Of a DNA stretch of 64,000 nt, positions 11,851-24,289 are shown piece by piece. This DNA comes from Trichaptum fuscoviolaceum (Eukaryota > Basidiomycota > Agaricomycetes > Hymenochaetales > Trichaptaceae). The position numbers were made by a program, and so were the translations under genes. The stretch spans positions 4,799,671 to 4,863,670 of the forward strand of contig CAJSYZ010000002.1 in NCBI GenBank assembly GCA_910574455.1. Reading direction: 5' to 3'. Position 1 is the first letter of the stretch. The number at the start of each line of letters is the position of its first letter. The notes below the pieces were generated by a model. That model had not been told where the DNA came from. It did not search any database and saw only the letters and a list, made by a program, of their open reading frames with translations.

Positions 11851-12917
11851 GAATGATGGAAGCTAGAGAAGGCAATAATAGTAAAAGCTGTATATGTGTG
11901 CCAGCACGATGCGTATGCGATAAAAAGTGGGTTCAAGTATGAATAGGAGTGCGAAAGGGACGGAGTATAGGATGAGGAACGAGTGGCGGGGATGATTTCA
12001 GATTTGACACCGCGACGCGTCGCGGTCACGAGACTGATGTAACATCTATTTTTTAAGTTCTTACATGTAAGTTCGCATCTTTAGACACTCCGCCGCACGG
12101 CTTGAGATCTCTTTTGCAGGTACTCTGGCATGCGAGAACGAAAGGCGGAATGGCCAGAGGTACCGAACAAATGCAATGGAAGGCCCGAAAGATTCTAAAG
12201 ATACAGCTGCCCGCATGCTCGAACTTTTCTATGAAGGTCTCCATCCTGACTGTCTCCATGCGGGGATAGAAAGATACCAGAATGCAACGTTTTCCTCCGT
12301 ATGAGAGCCTACTCTCCCAGAGGTTTCAATAGAAGCAGTATGTTGAGGGGCAAGGGAATTGGATCGAAATGAAGAAGCCGACGGCGGGCGCCCAGATCGC
12401 CCAAAGAGGTAGAAACATGTGATGACGATTGGATGGTAAAGCTCTTCTTGTGATTATACCTTGACCTCGAAATACTCCAGGAGTCCAACCGACGGCGACG
12501 GCGACGTACAGGAGATGTGTTTTACTCAACGCCATGGTCAGCTGCTAGAGCCGGCCTGCCGCCCTCATCTCGCTTGTCTCATAGCATCTACTTTTAGGAA
12601 ATTTCAATACAGCTTCCGAGCAATGCCAGTAGCGCGAGGTGGAACCAAACTAGAAGAATGTCAAATATACGCTACCCCCGCATTTCAAAACTACCTGCTC
12701 GTTTGCTTGCTCGCGTATAAAAACCGAAAAGCAATGAAGCTGTCCGAGCAGACCGCCACCAACCCGCCACTCCACCTAGCCTCGGTCCTTCAGCTTGTTC
12801 CAGCCTCCATCTCCGACTTCACTCAGCTCGTTATAAAACGCAGTGGCGGACACGCCTTTCGTGCATTGATTTCTTGCACACCCTGGTACTCTATCCACCG
12901 ACACTCCTTCAACAATC
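11851..12917. other. Intergenic region between divergent genes
   Basis: It holds the promoters of the membrane protein (leftward) and of the GH5 glucanase (rightward). Short open frames occur on both strands (for example 12326-12535 minus), but none has exon-like signals or a family I know. Two TATA-like runs lie close to the glucanase start. Confidence 0.6.
12832..12838 (+). promoter_or_regulatory. TATA box candidate of GH5 glucanase gene
   Basis: A TATAAAA run 86 bp before the glucanase ATG at 12918, which is the distance also seen for other TATA candidates in this window. A second run (TATAAAAA at 12716-12723) is further out and less likely to be the core element. Confidence 0.5.
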
Positions 12918-14438
<1,521 letters not shown>

Positions 14439-15349
14439 TGATATATCCTGACGTGGCATTCGTTATACCCTTATACCCCCCATACAAATCACGACCTACA
14501 CGATCATAAACTTCTCCTTCATTAAGTTACAGTCTATTTAACACCTACCTGTAGTCACCTTCCTTAATCGCGCTTTTCGTCTTTCCACTTCGTATTTATA
14601 AGCATTGTTTAATAGACTGCATGTGCTTATGTTCCTGTTGTTCTCTAAATTTGCATGTCTTTGATCTGAGACAGTCGACACTGTCTACTATTATCAGTAC
14701 TGTCACTCATCTTTGCCTCCGTAATGAGTCGGAAACATGGTATACTCTTGTGTTCCTGATTTGCCGCACCTGCACGTTTAATTCGAATTGATTTGGCAAC
14801 GTCGATCTTTGAATGACTCAATTATACTCGCAATTACCTTGATGACATTCAGGCTCATGAACCAATCTCCGAGGACCGAATTCATTGAAAGTGTAATTTC
14901 TTTTAAATCGAATCGAGACCTGTCGAGACTACACAGATTGCAACGATACTATTATCCACATAATTGCTCGCAAATAGAAAGTCGGATCGATAGCCCGCAA
15001 TGCGCATCATCGTACGGTCAGATGTACTATTCATTTCGGTTTAAGTTCCTGAGATGCGTACATTAGTCTCGGCCTCGAAAGGCTCGCACTGTTGTACTGT
15101 CCCTTCGTCCGAAGCACAGCGGCATCCGTAGGACCTTTGTCCGAGAGACGGCAGTTGAGCGGAGGCAGGTCGAGCACCCTAACCCTCACCACTCACCGCC
15201 TGGCACTGTCGCAATAAATGGAGATAATCGGCGTGGGAAAAACTGCACAGTAGTATAAAGATAGATTTCTGAGGAACGCGGCCGAACCTGTCTTCCATCC
15301 CCAACATCCTCCGTCTAACCTCCATCGACATCTCGTAGACTAACAAAAT
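14439..15349. other. Intergenic region upstream of enolase
   Basis: It holds the 3' end of the glucanase gene and the promoter of the enolase gene. The last 200 bp are C/T-rich, as in strongly expressed fungal genes. No coding signal was found. Confidence 0.6.
15254..15260 (+). promoter_or_regulatory. TATA box candidate of enolase gene
   Basis: TATAAAG lies 96 bp before the enolase ATG and is followed by a pyrimidine-rich leader ending in a CAAAATATG start context. Confidence 0.5.
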
Positions 15350-17152
<1,803 letters not shown>

Positions 17153-17657
17153 ACCTAATGAAAGGCCAAATTTCGTGTATTTCTTCGATCTAATGCTGTT
17201 GTAGAAAATGTTTTCCTATGCTGTACAAAATACAGGAACAAAATGACACGTTCTTAGACTCCATAACTGATGCGACATGTTCGAGATGCTGACACTGACA
17301 GGGGTGAACGGCGCCACTGGCAGGGACCTGTGCGGTCATGAACGTTTGTGACGACGAGCCTGATGACGAAGGCGGAAGGGGCACGACGCGCCACCATGAC
17401 ACGCCACCGCAGCCAAACAACGCGTCAACAGTCTTATCTACTAGTAGACGTTAATGATGACGTTATCTAATCATTAGACCTTCCCCAATTGCGCCGCTGC
17501 TCAGTACCAGGGCTGACTCGTACCGGTATATCTGCAGCGGGAAACGCGGCCCTCCCTCCTATCGTACTTGAGCCAGCATAGCATAACCCCTCTCACACTG
17601 CATATAGCCTGCACCTCATCAACTGCCCCGTCTTGCCCCCCTTCCTCTCCAACTGCA
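17153..17657. other. Intergenic region between enolase and the next gene
   Basis: It holds the enolase 3' end and the promoter of the gene starting at 17658. Part of it (17568-17657) is open in frame with that gene, but its composition is that of a C-rich 5' leader. Nothing else was seen. Confidence 0.55.
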
Positions 17658-18413
17658 ATGGCCATCTTTACTGTCTTCACCCGCCACACCGAGCAGCCCG
17701 CTGTTCACGACCAGAATGACAAGAGCATTCTGGAACCGAAGACTGAGTCAGAGGCTGTGACGGAGACAGTACAAGAGGGCGACGTGGCCTCCATTTATCC
17801 TGAGGCAGACGACGTCCCCTCAATGCCTACGACCCCAAGCCTGTCTCAGCTTGCGGCCTCGGGTCTCCTTGACGCGAAGGACCGACGAGCATATGAAGTT
17901 GCTCGGCAACGGAGGAAAAAGCCAGCAGACCGCCGCAAGGCGCGCACGCAGAGCACAGGACATTCGTGCTCGAACTGCCATCCGCGCCCTGTCGCGCGGC
18001 CAGCTATGGTTGCACTCAGGGAGAGACTCGGGAACGTAGTGATTGTGGACGAGTCTGATGACGAGGACATCTTACGTGAGAAGCCATTCGTCAGGAAGGC
18101 TAGTCGCACTAGAAACCAAGAAGTTTTACTGGAAGACCTTATCCAAACTGCGAAGGTACACAGGGATAAAGGTCAGCATCCAATAGCCAGTCATGTTGCC
18201 GAAATTTCGCTGACATCCATTGTAGCTGGTGACTTCGAACTGATCCCCAAGATGCGCCCAGTTCTTGTCCTAGATGATTTCGAGAGCAACGACATATTCG
18301 AACTCGACGAAACCTGGGAGCACATTTACTCCAGTTCCACATCAAGCGATGAAGAGGTCAATACCGTCAGCAAGCCGCCCTCATACGCGCAAGTCGTGTC
18401 AACGAACAACTGA
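17658..18413 (+). CDS. Hypothetical charged protein, unknown function
   Basis: I start at the ATG at 17658, in good context, rather than at an in-frame ATG 30 codons upstream in C-rich leader sequence. The product is 251 residues if unspliced, or 233 if 18172-18225 is removed as an intron; that 54-nt segment starts GTCAGC, has a CTGAC branch motif and ends TGTAG, but it is a multiple of three and free of stops. Visible features are a basic block near residues 75-98 (Arg-Arg-Lys-Lys-Pro-Ala-Asp-Arg-Arg-Lys), a Cys-Ser-Asn-Cys-His motif, an acidic Glu-Ser-Asp-Asp-Glu-Asp-Ile segment, and a Ser/Glu-rich C-terminus. No membrane span or signal peptide. I do not recognise the family. The basic and acidic patches suit a nuclear or scaffold protein; this is only a guess. 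Confidence 0.62.
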   Translation: MAIFTVFTRHTEQPAVHDQNDKSILEPKTESEAVTETVQEGDVASIYPEADDVPSMPTTPSLSQLAASGLLDAKDRRAYEVARQRRKKPADRRKARTQSTGHSCSNCHPRPVARPAMVALRERLGNVVIVDESDDEDILREKPFVRKASRTRNQEVLLEDLIQTAKVHRDKGQHPIASHVAEISLTSIVAGDFELIPKMRPVLVLDDFESNDIFELDETWEHIYSSSTSSDEEVNTVSKPPSYAQVVSTNN

Positions 18414-19036
18414 TATACCCCGCAATACTTATTTCACGAAGCGTTCGTGGAGGCTTATTGCTCTTGTCGCAACTTTCATATTCAAGGAGTCTTCCTAGTA
18501 CTTATTCCTTTATTAATAATTCATTCTGAGGAGGATTAGGGGACAACTCACTTCATACTTTGCATTAAACCCATAAACATCATTTATCGCATAAATTGAA
18601 CTTGTATTTATCTTCGCAGCTCCGTAGCTTCGTTCTTTTGTGGTGGCATCAATGTAGTAGTATCTTGTATGAAGCTTGTTGTAGATCAAATTGTTGTGCA
18701 ATGATGTTGCCGCCTGTAAATTCCAACAAGCAAGAGTTTCAAAGTAATTATCGGTGGTTCATTGTCTGATAGATCTGGTAAATCAACATTCCAATGGCAA
18801 AATGTAGTAACAAAACAATGTGAGGCATGCCTTCCGATACAATTTCATCCAAGCCTGGCAAGGTGCAGTGATACAACCTTGCCAACAGCCTTTTCGTATG
18901 AAATAGTCATTCCTCCCCGGCGGCGCCACTTTATCGTCCATAAGATCCTCGCTCCAACCAGCCCAGTCTCGGAGACCCATAGCTATGTCCTCGAGCGTTA
19001 GCCAGAATCCTCCTGCATCCTACGAACAGTATTTTT
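18414..19036 (-). other. Intergenic region with exon-like pieces on the minus strand
   Basis: Mostly AT-rich spacer between two 3' ends. On the minus strand two pieces look like exons. One runs from 19018 to about 18890, right after a TAG, and includes Leu-Glu-Asp-Ile-Ala-Met-Gly-Leu-Arg-Asp-Trp-Ala-Gly-Trp. The other begins after a TTTACAG near 18720 and includes Tyr-Tyr-Tyr-Ile-Asp-Ala-Thr-Thr-Lys. I could not join them into a gene or name a family. They may be remnants of a gene, or chance. Confidence 0.3.
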
Positions 19037-19348
19037 TCATAGAGGCTTGCTAGGGAGTTGAGTCGGTAAAACTCCATAGCGCTTTTTGATTGTTACACGA
19101 TGTCGCGAGAACTTGTCATCAGGCGAGAAGCGTGCTAAGCAAGCGTGTATCAGAAAAGGGGCCTTTGCGAATGAATGCGCATTTTGTGGTGGACAAACCT
19201 GGGTGCGCAGACTTGGTGACCTTGCCTTCGTCTGTAATTTTCTGCATGGAAAGTCAATTTTCACTCTACAGATAAGATATTAAAGACGACGTACCTTCAG
19301 AGTATACACTCTGTTGCCATTCTCATCCAGGGTGTACATGAGATGCAT
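19037..19348 (-). CDS. nop10: NOP10, H/ACA snoRNP protein
   Basis: Three small exons (19295-19348, 19199-19241, 19037-19134) join in phase to exactly 64 residues, the usual NOP10 size. The protein starts [18 protein letters not shown]. It continues with [14 protein letters not shown] and ends with Arg-Tyr-Gly-Val-Leu-Pro-Thr-Gln, all diagnostic. NOP10 binds Cbf5/dyskerin in the nucleolar H/ACA complex that makes pseudouridine in rRNA and snRNA. The introns (53 and 64 nt) have GTACGT and GTTTGT donors. The gene is easy to miss because no exon exceeds 100 nt. Confidence 0.96.
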
Positions 19349-19721
19349 TTTGGCGATGGTGTTGTGAAGCAGAAAAAAGCTGTTTGGCCCGTTCAAGGTA
19401 TAAACTTTTGGCTCATCAACTTGAAGCTTAGTCAGCATACATATTATAATGTTCTCCCCCTAGCCGCCCTCACCCACAATGTTCTCTTCCTTTCACTGAA
19501 CAATCTGTTCTACAACTTGAAGGTAATTTAAATGCGCGTTATCTGAACCGTAGTAATAACTGATGCTACCTTGAGACTTAATTGGAATGGACCCCGAAAA
19601 GACTATTGGATGATACAATAACTCGAATTCAACCCGAACCACACTACACTATGTTATTACAGTTGACAATCGCATAGAAATACAAGCAATCCAAATTACA
19701 GAGATCATACACTTAGCGATT
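19349..19721. other. Intergenic region between nop10 and the DUF2156 gene
   Basis: It holds the nop10 promoter and the 3' end of the DUF2156 gene, both read leftward. It is AT-rich, and no gene was seen. Confidence 0.6.
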
Positions 19722-20752
19722 CTAATCCGTCAGCACCTTCATTAGCGCACTAACGCCATGTCTACCAAGTCCATGAGGCGGATAACACACGAAGATGGGC
19801 TCGCCCTCGACCTGAAACTTCGCTCGAAATTCGCGCTTGTTTCCCAGCATGGTTTTGTATATTCCACCGTACGTCTTGCTCAAAAATTTGATTGCGGAAC
19901 CAGATATATTGTCAGCGACCTCAAGTGAAGGTGCAGGTGTTGGGCCGAAAGTAAGGTGGTGCTCATCCTTACTTGCCAGCGAGTGGATTGCGGACGTGAT
20001 AAGCCATTCGGTGAGATTTTTGGGCGCATTGGGCATTTGAATGCTGTCTTTAATGGCCCAGCCCTCACTCACTCTCGCCAGGAAGAGGAAACCGACAACC
20101 TGTGCGTAAAATCTAGAGTTAAGCGCAACGAATGAAGCTCACCACGCCATATTATACAAACCTTTCCTTCTGCGTCCCGGGCGTAGAAGTAACGACGGTG
20201 TTGAATGTCGCGCCATGGCTCGATATTCGTAGCATGCACCTGCGTACCTCTCCGATGTGCCTTCCACTCCTTGATCACCACGTCGATCTCCTTCTTTATC
20301 TCATCGGACGGTTCTCCCTCTTCTTCGATGATCTTACACCCTTTCTTCTGAGCAGCGCGTATATGCTTGCGAACCTCTTTGTTCTCCTCAGGGTTGACCT
20401 TCGTCGGATCAAGGATGTCCTCCTGCACACACATGACCGCACGCCAGCCCTTGGTCTTCGCCAGAATCTTCTCGACCTCCTGGTTTACGCATGCCCAAAT
20501 TGGCTTATACTGCTGCTCCTCGGCCCATTGGAGAAATGCGTCGACAACTTCCGGATACTGCGAGTGCTCACATAGTGGATTGCCCCAGATGATACAATAG
20601 CTGTGGACGGAAGGAGCGTATCCTACAGCAGCTCCCGTAGGTTCGTGGCGCCAGACCTTGAACTTATCCTCCACCCAGGTTGTGTTGGATGAGTCGCCGT
20701 ACTTTGCTATAAGGTCTTCGAGCGCAGGTAAATTTCCGTCAGTGCTGGACAT
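19722..20752 (-). CDS. DUF2156 (LPG synthase C-terminal type) aminoacyl-transferase-like protein
   Basis: Two exons (20162-20752 and 19722-20099) join in phase to 322 residues. The sequence matches the duplicated GNAT fold of the MprF/LPG-synthase C-terminal domain (DUF2156): a Ser-Tyr-Cys-Ile-Ile-Trp-Gly-Asn-Pro strand, Lys-Gly-Trp-Arg-Ala-Val-Met-Cys-Val, Arg-Lys-His-Ile-Arg-Ala-Ala-Gln-Lys-Lys-Gly, a Trp-Lys-Ala-His-Arg-Arg-Gly-Thr-Gln-Val-His segment, and His-Arg-Arg-Tyr-Phe-Tyr-Ala-Arg-Asp. Characterised members move an amino acid from aminoacyl-tRNA to a lipid: bacterial MprF to phosphatidylglycerol, fungal ErdS and ErgS to ergosterol. This copy has no membrane spans and no fused tRNA synthetase, so it is freestanding like ErgS. 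Amino acid and lipid cannot be read from the sequence. The intron lies just after the His-Arg-Arg-Tyr-Phe segment. Confidence 0.82.
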
Positions 20753-21187
20753 AGAGACAGAAGCAGAAAATGAAATAGAGAGATGTCAAGGTAGTGCACG
20801 GTATTTGAGCTGTATGTTGGTTCAGTCAGGATGGACGTTCGAAGGTCTTTATACTTCCGTATGCCGGTGGTCGGGATGCGATTCGTCATAAGATGATGTC
20901 ATGAGGTTTCCAAATTGGGGCATGTTACTTAAGCGAGGATGAGTCGGCCGGTTCAGTCCTAGGTCCCGGTAAGAATCGATGACTAAATGCACGGTGATAA
21001 TATAGAGTATGCAAGTACGGTGCGGACAGATAGATGTAGGTCAGTAGAATATACGAGAAAGATAACGAGTGTACCAGGCCGCGGTAGAGTGAAGGAGAGT
21101 AAGAAAGAATAACGTCAGAGAAGTGTCATGAAAGTCGTTGCAAACGGGTATGTGTTTATCGATTGGCGAGGGCCAGCACTCGTGAGT
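20753..21187. other. Intergenic region upstream of the DUF2156 gene
   Basis: It holds the 3' end of the CorA gene and the promoter of the DUF2156 gene, both leftward. The stretch 20940-21130 is rich in purine runs and repeated GTA/GAGTA words, but no clear repeat unit was found. Confidence 0.55.
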
Positions 21188-23675
21188 TTACTGGTTTTTC
21201 TTCCGAAGGTCCTTCCCAAAACTCTATATGGCGAACATGTCAATAAAGGCGACTACGTTTCGCTGAGATGCTTACCTTGCGTATCTTGCGGTCTACCCAC
21301 TTCTTCTTCATGTAGTGAGCTCCTTGCAGGATATCATTCCACATGAAGATCGGTACAACAATGACCATGACGGGAATAGCAATCTCCCAGAATCTAAATT
21401 GAAAGCATAAGTTAGAGCGACTCAAAGGGAACCCAGAGCTACTTACAAAACGTCTGAGTTTTGCTGCACTGACCACATGGCTTCGAAGTTCATTCCCTAA
21501 GAGTAATATCAGTATTTGATGATAGAATATACTACTGTTCTCACAAAGTATCCGGTCAACAATGTCAAGGGGAGGAAGATGATTGTCGCTAACGTCAACC
21601 GGCGCCTGTGCAATGCAAGATCGCAGTAAGTACAAGCATAGCTATATAATCACAGAAGATACTAACATTACGTTGTTCATCTCGTAAGATGCCATCTAAA
21701 GGATTATTTGTTAGTTGTGCACAGTAATTTTTCAGGACGAGGCTCCTTACATTGAAAGTAAAATTGATTAGATTCTCTGCAACATTTGAGAACATATCAA
21801 AGCTGCCAATGATGTAGTCCATATGATCATAGACATCGGCCAAATATATTTTAGCTTTGTGGGACATAAAGCCATCCACCTTCGGCATGGACACTACATT
21901 CACTCCTTGGGAGCTGATAAGAGCTGCACAACGGTCGACGTCATATCGACGAAGGCCGTATACAAGTGTCTTGATTGGCTCAAGTGTACGTTTGTGAAGA
22001 GTGAGGTCGCCAGATATCATATGCACTTGGATAACAGTAAGTAAGTGTACAGTTCAATCACATACCAGCCGGGACATACGATATCGGACGGACTTCATGC
22101 TCGGTTTGATAAGGACATCATGTTCTAACTTGAGAATCTTGTGTTGATACTCTTCAACCACTTCCATAGCTTGATCAACCACTGAGCCATAAAAGTAAGT
22201 AGAACGCCCGATGATTTTATGGACAAGGCTCACCCACGTCCAGTAGACTCTGGACCAAAAGTGACGCATCTGCAGATGTACGCAAAACAGTGTCTCTCTG
22301 CCGTAAACGAGAAAGGATCGGCGCAGTGAAGTCGAGATTGGTATCCCGATTGATCGAGATCACGGTCCCTAAAAAGATTGGGCATGAATAGAGAGCCTTT
22401 GAATATAAAAAAGCTAAATGTGTACCATCACGAAGAAGAAAGATGCATAATGGCTGGACTTTCACGTTGACACGTTCGCCACGTCGTAGTCGATTGATGG
22501 TTCGGACATTTGCGTTCCTACTGCGTCTCTGGGAGAACTCGCGTGGTTACCGAGCTTGACGTCAACGAGTATTACTGGTACGCACCATAAGAGAAGCAGT
22601 AGTCAACGGTCTTCCCCGCTCAGTTGTCTGGCCCATCTCTACGTCCCGTGCTGCAGAAGCCTTGCGGAATGTGCCAACTTTCTTCCTTGAGAACCGGGAG
22701 CCAGCGAGTGTTTTATCTTCCTCGTCGCCCTCACTCGACCCTCGTTTCTTCTCGTTCTCCTCTTCCTCATCGTCTATGTCATCGAGCATACTGTCTGGAG
22801 AAGAAGATCGTGGAAGCTGAGTAATAGATCCAGGATCATCCAGGATCTCTTCATCTTCAGGCGCGAGTGTGTGTCGTAAAACGCGAATGAAGAGATGCTG
22901 CATATAATAATCTGCTTTGGAGCGTGCCTGTGCGCGATTGTGTAGCACATCCTCCAGTGCGAGGGGATGCAAGTCTTTCGCCAAGAGTTAATCAAGCAAT
23001 GCAAGATGCCAAGATGATCGACGTACTTAATGCAATGGCCAAGGAACTAATGACGTCCCAGCTTATCCCTCCAATATTTATCCACCGCACCCTCACCCAT
23101 GGCTCTCGAACAAAAGCTTTCGGGTCTTCCATGAACTCTACGAATCCCTTGTTCTGCATGCGTCCGAATGAAGAGCGCATAGTGCTGTAGTCGACTATAT
23201 CGATAGAGCATTTCGCACGTATATGTCCATAGTTAAGGTATGCACTTGAGCGACGCGGGTCAATACCTGGTTCGGCGCCTGCGCCTCCCAATGTCATAGC
23301 GCTGGAGCCACGCTTCATGTGGATGACCTTGCGCACTGACGCACGGAAGCGTTCGAGGGGCAGGTTCGGGCGCACAGGAGTGCCATTCGACGTGCGCACG
23401 GTCGCCCCGGTTGCTTTACGCGCTGGGGTCGATGAATATACATCTGTGAGCGGAGGCGGCTGCTGCTGCGGCTCGCGGAAGGACACGGTGGGAGGCGCGG
23501 TGTTGTTGGCAGTCGATTCTGCGTCGTTAGGTGGATAGTTGAACGCGCCTAGCGTGTTGTCTGCGACTGGTGAGCCCGTCAATGCTCCGGGCCCCATGTC
23601 GAAGTCGTTCTCCTCGTCAAGGTCGGGCGTGAGCGAACGGCCATCGGAGTCGCTGAAACTGTTCTCCCTGGGCAT
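21188..23675 (-). CDS. CorA-type magnesium transporter
   Basis: A multi-exon gene from the ATG at 23675 to the TAA at 21188. The N-terminal ~200 residues are disordered, with acidic, Pro/Gln-rich and Ser-rich parts. The CorA cytoplasmic domain follows, with Asn-Leu-His-Pro-Leu-Ala-Leu-Glu-Asp-Val-Leu-His and Tyr-Tyr-Met-Gln-His-Leu-Phe, interrupted by a Glu/Lys-rich insert (about 22690-22800). The signature Gly-Met-Asn lies at 21488-21496, at the start of an exon, preceded by Thr-Gly-Tyr-Phe and followed by Phe-Glu-Ala-Met. The second membrane span is Ile-Pro-Val-Met-Val-Ile-Val-Val-Pro-Ile-Phe. The C-terminus is short and basic; it runs across a final intron and ends Arg-Lys-Lys-Asn-Gln. CorA/Alr1-type channels form pentamers that carry Mg2+. 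The long N-terminus suggests a plasma-membrane (Alr1/Mnr2-like) rather than a mitochondrial member. Confidence 0.9.
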
Positions 23676-24289
23676 CGTCGTTGCAGGTAACGAGAAAAGA
23701 TAACGATGGGAATGAAATTATTGTATGCCCTCTAAGCGAAGTCTTGAGCCGCCAATTCTGCGTAACTTCCTTGCGACAGATGGTCTTGGGGGAGCAGCGT
23801 GAGTGCGCTGTCGATGGCGTCGCCGACGAAGAGAAGATGGTGTTGGCACGTTGTTATACATTATTACAGGCTGTTGTTGAGGCACCATCGACAGGTATAC
23901 ACACCGCGGCGCCTATACTACTATCAATAGACCTGCTATATAGAGCTATGATTAATTGATTCCTAATTCCAATTGGCACAGGCAAGCGCCTAGCTCCATC
24001 TTTAGACCGTACTCAACGTCGTGTATTTCATTTTTCATAGCTTCAGTCCGCTCAACACATTTGATGTGAAAGTAGGCTCGAGGCAGTCTAATTCAAACTT
24101 TACTTATTGTGCATTTGCAGGAGATTTGCCTCTTCCGTTGACGGTGCCATTCTCATACCGGTTATCTCAGCCCACCACAGCTACGGCCTCACCACGCACA
24201 CGCATGGGTTAGGAAAACAATAAATATACAAATGGACACAGATAGCTGATGGTTAGATTGATGCGGCAATGTGCTGTGGTTAATCAAGA
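23676..24289. other. Intergenic region upstream of the CorA gene
   Basis: It holds the 3' end of the GH47 gene and the promoter of the CorA gene, both leftward. The open frame at 23681-23959 (+) lacks a family and overlaps the CorA leader, so I treat it as chance. Confidence 0.55.

Noticed and set aside
12326..12535. Possible small membrane protein on the minus strand
   Set aside because: It starts with a plausible Met-Ala-Leu-Ser-Lys and a hydrophobic run, but the rest is not coding-like and I know no family.
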